Positions 17,060-25,647 are shown, numbered from the stretch's first letter. The stretch: 64,000 nt of DNA from Propionispira raffinosivorans DSM 20765 (GCF_000381065.1 NZ_KB905840.1:62001-126000); one strand, 5' to 3'. Numbers and translations: made by a program. The notes: generated from the sequence alone by a model not told the origin.

Positions 17060-18235
17060 TTGAATCGAAAATATGTATATGTCTTAGCGCTAGGACATTT
17101 TTTTTGTGATATTGGCATGGGCGCGCTGCCAGCTATTTTACCATTTTTTATTTTACAATATGGTATGGATTATCAATCGGCTGCAGGTTTGATGTTTGCG
17201 GCATGTTTTTTGTCTTCCGTTGTACAGCCAGCTTTTGGCTATTTGGCGGATCGGACTTCGAAAATATGGTTTATGCCATTTGGGGTTTTTGTGTCGGGTG
17301 CGGCAATGGGGCTGGCTGGACTTTTTGAAAATTATTGGGCCATTTTTGCCGTTGTTACACTCAGTGGGATCGGTAGTGCGATCTTTCACCCAGAAGCAGC
17401 GCGGATGATCCATAAGATTTCCGGTACAAAAAAAGGGACAGCCTTGAGCATTTTTTCGGTCGGAGGTAATAGTGGATTTGCTGTTGGACCGATGATTGCT
17501 GTAGCGACTATTACCGCGTTCGGGATGAAGGGAACGGCGATATTTTGCTTTTTGGCATTGATCATGTCATTGGTTTTATTGATGATTGTTCCAAAAATAA
17601 AAGCAGCGATTGTTGAAAAATCTTCTTTATCGGCAGCAACTAATATAGAATCTAAAGTGAAAAAAGTTGGTGCAAAGAATGACTGGTCATCTTTTTCCCG
17701 TCTAACTATGCTGATAATTTTCAGTTCTATTGTAATTTGCGGTCTGCGCAGTTTTATTCCTCTATACTGGGTACAGGTAATGGGGCTTTCGACTGCGGCA
17801 GCAGGTTCGGCACTAACTTTATTATTTACCCTCGGGATTGTGACTACCTTTATCGGTGGATTGCTTGCGGATAAGCTTGGCTATTTAAAAGTGGTACAGT
17901 TCAGTTATGTACTTTTAGTGCCAATGGTAGCACTGCTTTCGCAGACAACGAATCCGGTTATGGCATACTTGTTGATGATTCCAATTGGGTTTGCGATGTT
18001 TGCGCCGTTTAGTTCCATTGTAGTTTTAGGACAAAGTTATTTGGCACGCAGCATTGGCTTTGCATCGGGCGTTACATTAGGTCTTTCTTTTAGTGTCGGC
18101 GGTGTCATTGTTCCCTTGATTGGTCGATTTGCCGATACATATGGCTTGAGTGCAACGATGGAACTTTTGTCAGTTGTGGCAATCTTCGCCGCTATATTTG
18201 CTTTCTTCTTACCAAAACCAGTAAAAGTAGTTTGA
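17060..18235 (+). CDS. MFS exporter of the fosmidomycin-resistance (Fsr) type
   Basis: This 391-residue, 12-helix inner-membrane transporter closely fits the Fsr family: LGHFFCDIGMGALPAILPFF at the N-terminus, QPAFGYLADRTSKIW, then SGIGSAIFHPEAARMIHKIS and GTALSIFSVGGNSGFAVGP. Fsr proteins export fosmidomycin and other compounds by proton antiport; the natural substrate here is unknown. The start is TTG 17060 with AGGGGG upstream. It is the second gene of a MarR operon. A terminator follows at 18322. Confidence 0.85.
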   Translation: MNRKYVYVLALGHFFCDIGMGALPAILPFFILQYGMDYQSAAGLMFAACFLSSVVQPAFGYLADRTSKIWFMPFGVFVSGAAMGLAGLFENYWAIFAVVTLSGIGSAIFHPEAARMIHKISGTKKGTALSIFSVGGNSGFAVGPMIAVATITAFGMKGTAIFCFLALIMSLVLLMIVPKIKAAIVEKSSLSAATNIESKVKKVGAKNDWSSFSRLTMLIIFSSIVICGLRSFIPLYWVQVMGLSTAAAGSALTLLFTLGIVTTFIGGLLADKLGYLKVVQFSYVLLVPMVALLSQTTNPVMAYLLMIPIGFAMFAPFSSIVVLGQSYLARSIGFASGVTLGLSFSVGGVIVPLIGRFADTYGLSATMELLSVVAIFAAIFAFFLPKPVKVV

Positions 18236-18321
18236 AATATGGTAGTTTATTGTTGTAAGTCTGACGACAAGTGGAATTTTTGGATAAGGCTGGTTGAAAA
18301 TTTAATAAGATTTTTATGAGG

Positions 18322-18357
18322 AAAAATCGGGAGCAGATAGATGTTCCCGATTTTTTA
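18322..18357 (+). terminator. Rho-independent terminator after the Fsr-type exporter
   Basis: AAAAATCGGGA / TCCCGATTTTTT hairpin. Confidence 0.85.
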
Positions 18358-18587
18358 TGTGGCAAAATGAATTGGCTCTCATAAAGTAGACAGATGCTTT
18401 GCGAGCAGGTATGATCAAGGAATATATATATAATTTTTTGAAAATTCAGTATTCTAAAAATAAATAAATGGTTGTGGTAAATTTAGTATACTAAAAGGGG
18501 GTTAGTATTGTGGTAAAGTTTTGGTCTTTTGGGGCTAACGTAAGGGTGTTATGATGAATTTGTAAATAGAAACGGGAGGAAATTCAA
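18358..18587 (+). promoter_or_regulatory. Upstream region of the PRD/PTS operon
   Basis: No gene is seen. A perfect 14-base palindrome, TTTAGTATACTAAA, lies at 18482-18495. A related imperfect site, CAGTATTCTAAA, lies about 35 bases before it. These are candidate binding sites for the PRD activator encoded next; that role is inferred. Confidence 0.45.
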
Positions 18588-20384
18588 ATGAAAGATTTAC
18601 AACAACGGCAAAAACAACTTTTGAAGCATTTGTTGGATATAGAAGATTTTGAACCTGTTAAAAAATTTGCCGCTGTCTTAGATTGTTCGACTAAGACTGT
18701 GAGAAATGATTTGATAATGTTAGAAGAATGTGGCGTAAATTTGGAAAAAATCGCTGGACGTGGTGTAAGGCTCTCATCATCAAGTAGAAATCAGGCAGAA
18801 AGATTTTTGCACAAAAATAATATTCTGTATGGTTTATCTATAGAACATAGGCGTATGAAAATACTTTTTGAATTACTGGAAGGAACAAAAGATAAATTAT
18901 CAATTCAATCTTTATCAAATAAATATTTTGTCAGTAAAACTTCTATTGTTAATGACCTAAAAGTGATTGAAGAAAAATTAATGGAGTATAATTTACATCT
19001 TAAAAAAGATACACAAGGAACACAATTAGTCGGTTCTGAGTTGGATATTCGCAAGGCGATGGTTGATATGTTAAATACACTTGTAAGTTCAAAAAACGGA
19101 ACACTTTATGAAAATAATTACAGAATTGACCGAGAAACTTTATTGGAACTGGAAGACCATTTTGGACACGATCATGTTTCACAAGTAAAAGAGTTAATTG
19201 AAGAGGCAGAACGATTTTTAAACTATAAAATTACAGAACCTTATTATATCAATCTTGTGACGCATTTGCTAATTCTTATTCATAGAACTAAAAATGGGAA
19301 GACTATTTATGCAGAATTGAAACAAGAAAATAGAGATTGTGATCCCTCGTTTTATGCAGTGTCAGAAAAAATAGCGAATCAATTGGAAGAAAAATTTTCA
19401 ATTCAGATCAACAAGGAAGAAACTTTTTACATTTACCGCTATTTGATGTCTTCTGGTGGTGTTGCTGTTCAGGCGGAACTGCTAAAAGAAGATAATACAA
19501 TGGATGAATTTTTGCATAGTATGGCAACGGAAATGATTCGTTTAAGTTCGGAAGTCTTCCCCATTAAATTTACCTTTAGTCCTTCCTTATATAATGATTT
19601 AATCCTTCATTTAAGACCTATGATGAATCGCATTGATTATAAAATTTCTATTAAAAATCCATTGCTCATTGAAATTAAAGATGAATTTCCTGAATTAATG
19701 ATTTTATTAAAATTAATTATTTTTAAAATAAGGCTAAAATATCAATTAGCACATATTAGTGAGGACGAAATCAGTTATCTTGCTGTGTACTTTCAAGCTG
19801 CGATTGAAGAGGTCATCAGTAAAAAATGCGTTATGATTGTTTGTTCCACAGGCGTAGGGACATCACATTTACTAGAAAAACGAGTGAAAAATCATTTTCC
19901 CGAATGGCATATTGTTGATGTTGTTTCTGCTAAATATTTGGAGAATATGGTAGATTTATCGGCTGTTGACTTAATTATATCAACGGTTAAGCTGCATATT
20001 TCACTAAGTAAACCAGTTGCCTACGTGAGTGCTTTATTTAATAAAGCAGATGAAAAAAGAGTTCGCGCATCTTTTGTAAATGAAGAAAAAAAGACAAACG
20101 TATTGGGGGATTTTTTGAGGGAAAATGAAAGTGAAAAGACAGGGATTTATCGTGAGATTTTACAGGCAAAAGGCATTGACCGTATCAATATCAATTCGTG
20201 GCTGGACGTATTTATATACGAAAAAGAAGGATTAACAAATGAGATGTTGAGTGGACAGGTTGTCGGCCAAGATCATGGTAAAAATAAAATAAAAATCATT
20301 GTTTTATTAAAAGAAAATGCAGAATTTCCCGAATCTATGCTTAAGGATTTGTACCAGCTTTTAATAAGTGGAATTGAAAATTAG
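18588..20384 (+). CDS. PRD-domain PTS-responsive transcriptional activator (ManR/MtlR type)
   Basis: This 598-residue regulator has tandem N-terminal HTH domains (CSTKTVRNDLIMLEECGV; VSKTSIVNDLKVIEEKL) followed by two PTS regulation domains with conserved His in LVTHLLILIHRTKNG and LILHLRPMMNRI. A EIIB-like domain has Cys419 in VCSTGVGTSHLLEK. The C-terminal 100 residues do not show an EIIA active site, so it is shorter than full MtlR/ManR proteins. An EIIA gene starts 13 bases downstream instead. It is expected to activate the PTS operon that follows, its activity set by phosphorylation of the PRD His residues and the EIIB Cys. The ATG follows GGGAGG. Confidence 0.87.
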   Translation: MKDLQQRQKQLLKHLLDIEDFEPVKKFAAVLDCSTKTVRNDLIMLEECGVNLEKIAGRGVRLSSSSRNQAERFLHKNNILYGLSIEHRRMKILFELLEGTKDKLSIQSLSNKYFVSKTSIVNDLKVIEEKLMEYNLHLKKDTQGTQLVGSELDIRKAMVDMLNTLVSSKNGTLYENNYRIDRETLLELEDHFGHDHVSQVKELIEEAERFLNYKITEPYYINLVTHLLILIHRTKNGKTIYAELKQENRDCDPSFYAVSEKIANQLEEKFSIQINKEETFYIYRYLMSSGGVAVQAELLKEDNTMDEFLHSMATEMIRLSSEVFPIKFTFSPSLYNDLILHLRPMMNRIDYKISIKNPLLIEIKDEFPELMILLKLIIFKIRLKYQLAHISEDEISYLAVYFQAAIEEVISKKCVMIVCSTGVGTSHLLEKRVKNHFPEWHIVDVVSAKYLENMVDLSAVDLIISTVKLHISLSKPVAYVSALFNKADEKRVRASFVNEEKKTNVLGDFLRENESEKTGIYREILQAKGIDRININSWLDVFIYEKEGLTNEMLSGQVVGQDHGKNKIKIIVLLKENAEFPESMLKDLYQLLISGIEN

Positions 20385-20397
20385 GGGGATACTAAAA

Positions 20398-20853
20398 ATG
20401 GATTTATCAACTGTAATTGATAAAAATAGAATTAATTTGGCAGTAGATGCAAACAATAAGGAAGAAGCACTTAATATTTTGATAGATATGCTGGTAAAAT
20501 CGGGATCAATCGTATCAAAGGAGGTGTTCATCAAAGACGTTTATTTGCGGGAAGCTGAAGGGAAAACTGGTATAGGGGGTGGCATTGCTATTCCACACGG
20601 GAAATCAAAGACGGTAGTGCAGACATCATTAGCGATTGGCAGAACTAAGAAACCTATTTTCTGGGAATCATTGGATGATGAACCAGTACAATTCATTATT
20701 TTATTTGCGGTACGCGATGTCGATAGTACAACGGTACATGTGCGGTTACTGGGTGAGATTGCTGGTAAATTAGCAGATGAAGAGATTGTTGAACAATTGC
20801 TTACTAGTAAAAAAGCCGAAGACGTTATTTCTATTTTTAGTCAAGATAATTAA
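20398..20853 (+). CDS. PTS fructose-family EIIA component
   Basis: This cytoplasmic 151-residue EIIA of the fructose/mannitol type has the phosphorylated His67 in GGGIAIPHGKSKTV, and FAVRDVDSTTVHVRLLGEIA is the conserved second block. It takes phosphate from HPr and passes it to the EIIB encoded next. The start is ATG 20398 with AGGGGGAT 8 bases upstream; an in-frame extension from 20368 overlaps the activator gene and is rejected. It is the first of three separate EII genes. Confidence 0.92.
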   Translation: MDLSTVIDKNRINLAVDANNKEEALNILIDMLVKSGSIVSKEVFIKDVYLREAEGKTGIGGGIAIPHGKSKTVVQTSLAIGRTKKPIFWESLDDEPVQFIILFAVRDVDSTTVHVRLLGEIAGKLADEEIVEQLLTSKKAEDVISIFSQDN

Positions 20854-20870
20854 GATGTGGAGGGATGAAA

Positions 20871-21182
20871 ATGAATATTGTAGGAATTGCAGCTTGTACA
20901 TCGGGAATTGCTCATACGTATATTGCGAAAGAAAAACTGATGAAGGCTGGTCAAGCATTGAACCATACGATTCATATTGAAACGCAAGGGACAATCGGAA
21001 CGGAAAATGAACTTTTACCGCAAGATATTGCAGCAGCGGATGTCGTCATTATCGCAGCTGATATAAAAGTTGGTGGTAGAGATCGTTTTGCAGGGAAAAA
21101 AATTGTCGATATACCTACCCATATTGCTATTAAATCTCCAAAAGCCTTATTGAATAAAATTCAGGCAGAACTGGGAATTTGA
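20871..21182 (+). CDS. PTS fructose-family EIIB component
   Basis: This 103-residue EIIB domain has the phosphocysteine Cys9 in GIAACTSGIAHTYIAKEKL, the typical fructose-specific EIIB start. HTIHIETQGTIGTEN and VVIIAADIKV are also diagnostic. ATG 20871 (spacing about 8 from GGAGGG) is preferred over ATG 20865, which nearly touches the ribosome site. It transfers phosphate to the sugar bound by the EIIC encoded next. Confidence 0.92.
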   Translation: MNIVGIAACTSGIAHTYIAKEKLMKAGQALNHTIHIETQGTIGTENELLPQDIAAADVVIIAADIKVGGRDRFAGKKIVDIPTHIAIKSPKALLNKIQAELGI

Positions 21183-21210
21183 ATTTTTACGATTGAAAGG
21201 AAGTGCCCTT

Positions 21211-22293
21211 ATGTTAAAAGAACTGGAACTAAAAAGGCATGCTATGACAGGAATTTCGTATATGATTCCATTGGTGGTTGCATCGGGTTTGTTGATTGCT
21301 ATTGGCAATATAGCTGGCGGGAATCCGGCATTGATTTCAGATTACAAGAGCTCTTATACTTTATGGGAAGCCGCGGTTACGTTAGGTGTATATGGAATGG
21401 GCTTGATTCCAGCGGTTATGTCAGCGGCAATTGCTTATTCAATTGCTGACCGACCGGGAATTGCCCCAGGGCTCTTAATGGGGATGATCGCCAATGCTAT
21501 GGGGGCGGGATTCTTTGGTGGGATGCTAGGCGGCTATATGTCCGGTTGGTGTGTTAAATTTTTAAAGGGAAATATTAAAGTGCCAATTTGGGCACAGGGG
21601 CTAATGCCAATGATGATTATTCCTTTATTATCCTCTATTATTGTAGCTTTTATTATGTTTTTTGTTATTGGCAGACCGATTGCGGTTGCATCTTTTGCCT
21701 TAACTGACATGTTAATTAATATGCAAGGCGGTTCAAAAGCAGTGTTTGGTGCAGTGATGGGAGCGATGGCAGCTTTTGATTTCGGCGGGCCTGTCAATAA
21801 AGTTGCTTCTTTGTTTGCGGATGGTCTTTTAATCAATGGAGTTTATGGACCAGAAGCTATTAAAATTTGTGCATCGATGGTTCCTCCATTTGGGGTGGCG
21901 TTATCATGGATTATTCGAAAATCCAGATACAGCAAAAGTGAAGCTGATAATATAAAAATTGCTTTTCCAATGGGGATTTGTATGATCACGGAAGGCGTTA
22001 TTCCGATTGCTGCCGTTGATCCGCTTCGGGTAGTGTTTTCCTGTTCTTTTGGAGCAGCGGTCGGCGGTAGTTTAATTATGTTATTAGATGTAGCATCTCC
22101 GGTGCCGTCGGGTGGTTTGTTTATTGTTCCAGCAATGCAAAATCCGATTGGATTTTTGATTTCTTTAGGTGTTGGTAGTATTGTTACAGCATTATTACTG
22201 GTTGCATTAAAAAAAGATGCCGTTGAAAAACAAAATAATGGGGAAGACGATGAAGAGGAAGATGTTGATTTATCTGGTATCAATATCAAATAA
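21211..22293 (+). CDS. PTS fructose-family EIIC permease
   Basis: This membrane permease of 360 residues has about nine hydrophobic segments. MTGISYMIPLVVASGLLIAI, AYSIADRPGIAPGLLMGM and the motif MITEGVIPIAAVDPLRV are standard for fructose-type EIIC. The tail is acidic (EDDEEEDVD). The start is ATG 21211 with AAGGAAG about 8 bases upstream. Together with the two preceding genes it forms one complete EII complex. The exact sugar is not known, although two downstream aldolases suggest a ketose or a sugar converted to a ketose phosphate. Confidence 0.9.
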   Translation: MLKELELKRHAMTGISYMIPLVVASGLLIAIGNIAGGNPALISDYKSSYTLWEAAVTLGVYGMGLIPAVMSAAIAYSIADRPGIAPGLLMGMIANAMGAGFFGGMLGGYMSGWCVKFLKGNIKVPIWAQGLMPMMIIPLLSSIIVAFIMFFVIGRPIAVASFALTDMLINMQGGSKAVFGAVMGAMAAFDFGGPVNKVASLFADGLLINGVYGPEAIKICASMVPPFGVALSWIIRKSRYSKSEADNIKIAFPMGICMITEGVIPIAAVDPLRVVFSCSFGAAVGGSLIMLLDVASPVPSGGLFIVPAMQNPIGFLISLGVGSIVTALLLVALKKDAVEKQNNGEDDEEEDVDLSGINIK

Positions 22294-22314
22294 ATAGAGA
22301 AAGGCGTGTGTTTT

Positions 22315-23166
22315 ATGTATGTTTCAATGCTAGATATGTTAAAACGAGCTAACGCCGGAAACTATGCAGTTATGGCAATTAATTGTTTTAACCTGGAGAC
22401 GGCAAGAAGCGTAATTCGAGCCGCTGAAAAAGAACAGGCACCAATTATTATTAATCTTTTTCAAGATCATTTGCTGTATCATTGTGATAGCCAGCTCATT
22501 ACTCCGATTGTTAAGGTATTAGCAAATCGAACCGACATTCAGGTTGCCTTGAATTTTGATCACGGGCAAGATGTTTTGTTTTTGAAAAAAGCAATTGACG
22601 ATGGTTTTTCATCGGTTATGGTGGATGCTTCAAGATTTGGTCTAGCGGGAAATATTGCGATGACAAAAGAAATCGTGGAGTACGCTCATCCGAAAGGTGT
22701 CAGTGTAGAAGGCGAAATTGGCTGTATCGGTGGTACGGAAGGAGCTGAATTTACGAAAGATTCTATGTATACAGACCCTTTTGAGGCAGCTCAATTTGTC
22801 GAAAAAACAGGGATTGATGCCCTAGCAATTTCAATTGGCTCTTCCCATGGAAATTATCCAGAAAACATGGTCCCTGAATTTGATTTTGATCGATTGAAAA
22901 ATATAAAGAATTTAACGCAAATGCCACTGGTGCTTCATGGCGGGTCAGGTTCAGGTGAAAAAAATATTATCCAGGCAGTCAAGTATGGTATTAATAAGAT
23001 AAATGTCGGTTGTGATTTTATGAATGCGAATATTCATGCATTAAAAGATAAACTGCAACAAAATCCAGACATAAATTATTACGATTTGGTTGATCATGTT
23101 GAACAGGCAAGTATGGAAATAGTAAGACATTATATTCAGTTATCAGGCTCAAGTAATCAAAATTAA
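22315..23166 (+). CDS. Class II ketose-phosphate aldolase (GatY/FbaA family), first copy
   Basis: This zinc-dependent aldolase of 283 residues cleaves a ketose bisphosphate (or ketose 1-phosphate) to dihydroxyacetone phosphate and an aldehyde. LNFDHGQD holds a zinc His and the catalytic Asp, GSSHGNY and LVLHGGSGSGE supply the other zinc His residues and the phosphate loop, and NKINVGCDFMNA resembles the NI(N/A)T region. The start ATG 22315 follows AGAGAAAGG. It is co-transcribed with the PTS genes. It is only moderately similar to the next gene, so the two probably differ in substrate. Confidence 0.87.
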   Translation: MYVSMLDMLKRANAGNYAVMAINCFNLETARSVIRAAEKEQAPIIINLFQDHLLYHCDSQLITPIVKVLANRTDIQVALNFDHGQDVLFLKKAIDDGFSSVMVDASRFGLAGNIAMTKEIVEYAHPKGVSVEGEIGCIGGTEGAEFTKDSMYTDPFEAAQFVEKTGIDALAISIGSSHGNYPENMVPEFDFDRLKNIKNLTQMPLVLHGGSGSGEKNIIQAVKYGINKINVGCDFMNANIHALKDKLQQNPDINYYDLVDHVEQASMEIVRHYIQLSGSSNQN

Positions 23167-23180
23167 AGGGGATAAAAAAT

Positions 23181-24047
23181 ATGTTAATGAATATGAAAGA
23201 TTTACTCGTAGTGGCACAAAAAAACAAGTTTGCTGTACCTGCATTTAATACGAGCAGTAGTATGATTTTAAAAGGTGTTATGGAAGGCTGTAGAGAAAAA
23301 AAATCACCAGTGATCATTGCAATTCATCCTGATGAATTATCTTTTTTGGAAGATAGTTATATAGCGACAGTACGGGAAGAAATCATGAACAGCAATATAC
23401 CTGGTGTCATTCATTTGGATCACGGCGGCACGTTTGCTCAGGTAATGAGAGCGATTCACTGCGGTTTTACTTCCGTAATGATTGATGCTTCGTTACTATC
23501 TTTTGAAGAAAATATTGCCATTACTAAAAAAGTTATTGAAGCTGCACATCCGGTGAATGTTTCCGTTGAAGCAGAACTGGGAACGATAGGAACAACAGGT
23601 AATGGTGGTGGTGAAGCAGGAACAGAACAAATTATTTATACACAGCCTGATACCGTAAAAGAATTTGTGGAAAGAACCGGCGTGGATACGTTGGCGATTG
23701 CTATCGGCACATCACATGGAATTTATCCAAAAAATATGAAACCAAAGTTAAAACTTGACTTATTGAAAGAAATCAGAGGGATTGTGGATATTCCACTTGT
23801 ATTACATGGTGGTTCTTCTAATACAGACAGTGAAATTGCTGAAGCGGTTCGATTGGGAATATCTAAAATTAATATATCAAGTGATATCAAAGATGCATTT
23901 TATAAAAAATGCCGTGAAGTCTTGCAAGATCCAGATATTCGTGAACCGAATGCAATCTATCCACCTTGTATTGAAGCAATGAAAGAGGTTATTTATGCTA
24001 AACTTGAATTGTTTAATGACATCGATAAAGTGAAATATTATAAATAA
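23181..24047 (+). CDS. Class II ketose-phosphate aldolase, second copy
   Basis: This is a second zinc aldolase (288 residues), 14 bases after the first. VIHLDHGGTFAQVMRAI, EAELGTIGTTGNGG, GTSHGIYPKN and LVLHGGSSNTDSEI contain all expected zinc ligands and the phosphate-binding glycines, so both copies look active. It resembles tagatose/fructose-bisphosphate aldolases of the KbaY/GatY/FbaA kind. No sugar kinase is encoded in the operon. The ATG follows AAAGGGGATAAAAA. A terminator follows at 24088. Confidence 0.87.
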   Translation: MLMNMKDLLVVAQKNKFAVPAFNTSSSMILKGVMEGCREKKSPVIIAIHPDELSFLEDSYIATVREEIMNSNIPGVIHLDHGGTFAQVMRAIHCGFTSVMIDASLLSFEENIAITKKVIEAAHPVNVSVEAELGTIGTTGNGGGEAGTEQIIYTQPDTVKEFVERTGVDTLAIAIGTSHGIYPKNMKPKLKLDLLKEIRGIVDIPLVLHGGSSNTDSEIAEAVRLGISKINISSDIKDAFYKKCREVLQDPDIREPNAIYPPCIEAMKEVIYAKLELFNDIDKVKYYK

Positions 24048-24087
24048 TTCAGAGGATAGTTCATTCGTAATCAAATCTTAAATAGAT

Positions 24088-24130
24088 AAAAATTACTCAT
24101 GTTTTTATAATGTGGGTAATTTTTTTTTTA
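24088..24130 (+). terminator. Rho-independent terminator of the PTS/aldolase operon
   Basis: An AAAAATTACTCAT-type arm pairs with ATGTGGGTAATTTTT and is followed by a long T-run. Confidence 0.8.
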
Positions 24131-24140
24131 GGAGAGTATG

Positions 24141-24292
24141 CTATATAGAACGCATTAAACATTTTATATAGCAATCGTCAAGAATGGGGTATAGGGTTGA
24201 GTGGCGTTACGTAGGAAGCAAACGATGCCCTATACCCCATTCCTGGCAGACTGATAGACTGTGCCAGGAATTTATTTAATGCGTTATATATA
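24141..24292 (+). repeat. Dispersed palindromic element, copy B
   Basis: The terminal inverted repeats begin CTATATAGAACGCATTAAA on the left and end TTTAATGCGTTATATATAG on the right. Inside, AAGAATGGGGTATAGGG (from 24181) pairs with CCCTATACCCCATTCCT, enclosing GGCGTT-ACGTAGGAAGCA-AACG. It lies between the aldolase terminator and the nickel permease promoter. It contains no ORF. Confidence 0.92.
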
Positions 24293-24349
24293 GCAGATTT
24301 CAGAATATGTAAATAATAGCATCTTATTAATATTAATTATTTACAAACT

Positions 24350-24387
24350 AATATTATCTTGACAAAGAGCATAATATTGCTTATTGT
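24350..24387 (+). promoter_or_regulatory. Promoter and NikR-like inverted repeat upstream of the Ni/Co permease
   Basis: TTGACA (24359-24364) and TATTGT (24382-24387), 17 bases apart, make a plausible promoter. AATATTAT (24350-24357) and ATAATATT (24371-24378), 13 bases apart, form a perfect inverted repeat overlapping the -35. Spaced AT-rich half-sites of this kind are used by NikR-type repressors. The region is AT-rich, so chance cannot be excluded. Confidence 0.45.
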
Positions 24388-24463
24388 TAAGTTAAAGAAA
24401 AACAACATATTTAAAGAGAAGATATGTAATGAATTTTCATACGTTTATACTATAATGCGACGA

Positions 24464-24544
24464 ATGCAAGGTTGATTTTTAAATAAAAATAAAGGTTTTG
24501 TTTATTTAGTAGTTCTTGTATAAGTTGATGCAAGGACTTTTTTT
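24464..24544 (+). promoter_or_regulatory. Candidate transcription-attenuation leader of the Ni/Co permease
   Basis: A Rho-independent terminator, AGTTCTTG (24511-24518) pairing with CAAGGACT (24531-24538) and followed by seven T, lies upstream of the permease start although no gene precedes it on this strand. The terminator's right-arm sequence ATGCAAGG (24528-24535) also occurs at 24464-24471. That upstream copy could pair with the left arm and act as an anti-terminator. Metal or other ligand sensing is inferred. Confidence 0.5.
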
Positions 24545-24574
24545 GTAGAATATATGTCAAGGGGATGGTCTTTT

Positions 24575-25594
24575 ATGGATCAAGTAGAAATCAAAAAATC
24601 AAACTGGGTAGGTTATGGTATTGCAGTGTTATTGCTGCATAGCATAGCACTTGGTTGTTTATTATCTGCCAATACGGAAAGTGGAGCAATTTTAGGTCTT
24701 GGCTTTTTAGCCTATACGCTGGGACTGCGGCATGCATTTGATGCAGATCATATTGCCGCAATTGATAATACGGTACGAAAATTGCTGCAACAAGAGAAAA
24801 ACCCGATGGGGGTTGGATTTTATTTTTCACTAGGACATTCTACCGTTGTCATTTTGATGGCACTGGGAACAGCTTTTGCGGCTCAGTGGGCAACTACGGT
24901 AGTGCCTGAGTTTAAAGATGTTGGGAGCCTTATCAGTACAAGCGTATCTGGTGTGTTTCTGATTTTAATTGGTTTACTAAATTTGGTTGTTTTGCTTGAT
25001 ATTTTTAAAATTTTCAAAGATATGCGTCAGGATTCCTATAATGAAGAACAATTAGAAGATTCTCTGCAGAATAGAGGGTTTATGTCACGTTTTTTGAAAC
25101 CATTGTTTAAATTTGTTAATAAAAGTTGGCATGTATATCCAATTGGTTTTTTGTTTGGGTTTGGTTTTGATACGGCTAGTGAAGTTGCGTTGCTTGCAAT
25201 ATCGGCAGGAGCGGCCAACAGTGGAATTAGCTTGTTGGGTATCATGGCGTTGCCGCTTTTGTTTACAGCAGGTATGAGTCTATTGGATACAAGTGATGGT
25301 ATATTTATGACAACGGCTTATAAATGGGCATTTCGCACACCGCTCCGCAAGTTATATTATAATTTAACCATTACGAGTTTGTCAGTCATTGCGGCACTCT
25401 TTATTGGGCTTATTGAATTGGCGCAGGTCATTACGCCGCGGTTAGGCTTGACAAATGGTTTCTGGAGTTGGCTGCAAAAATTGGACTTTGGCACATTGGG
25501 CTATATATTGGTTGGTTTATTCGTCCTTACCTGGCTGATTTCGTATAGTATTTGGAAATTTGGTAAAATTGAAGAACGAATGACTTCGCAGTAA
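24575..25594 (+). CDS. nixA: Nickel/cobalt permease, NiCoT (HoxN/NixA) family
   Basis: This eight-helix membrane protein of 339 residues imports Ni2+ and/or Co2+. The signature RHAFDADHIAAIDN (H-x4-D-H) in helix 2 is the metal-selectivity motif. FSLGHSTVVILMA, LFGFGFDTASEVALLAISA and LLFTAGMSLLDTSDGIFM are the other three NiCoT signatures. The start is ATG 24575 with AAGGGGA upstream, rather than 24554. Nickel could feed hydrogenase, urease or CODH, and cobalt B12 synthesis; none of these is in the window. Expression is probably controlled by the promoter-proximal inverted repeat and leader terminator. Confidence 0.92.
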   Translation: MDQVEIKKSNWVGYGIAVLLLHSIALGCLLSANTESGAILGLGFLAYTLGLRHAFDADHIAAIDNTVRKLLQQEKNPMGVGFYFSLGHSTVVILMALGTAFAAQWATTVVPEFKDVGSLISTSVSGVFLILIGLLNLVVLLDIFKIFKDMRQDSYNEEQLEDSLQNRGFMSRFLKPLFKFVNKSWHVYPIGFLFGFGFDTASEVALLAISAGAANSGISLLGIMALPLLFTAGMSLLDTSDGIFMTTAYKWAFRTPLRKLYYNLTITSLSVIAALFIGLIELAQVITPRLGLTNGFWSWLQKLDFGTLGYILVGLFVLTWLISYSIWKFGKIEERMTSQ

Positions 25595-25604
25595 CAGCGA
25601 ATTT

Positions 25605-25637
25605 AAAAACAGCTGTCTCGTAAGAGATAGCTGTTTT
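25605..25637. terminator. Bidirectional Rho-independent terminator
   Basis: AAAAACAGCTGTCTC / GAGATAGCTGTTTTT hairpin between the convergent permease and tautomerase genes. Confidence 0.88.
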
Positions 25638-25647
25638 TAGGTTTGAT

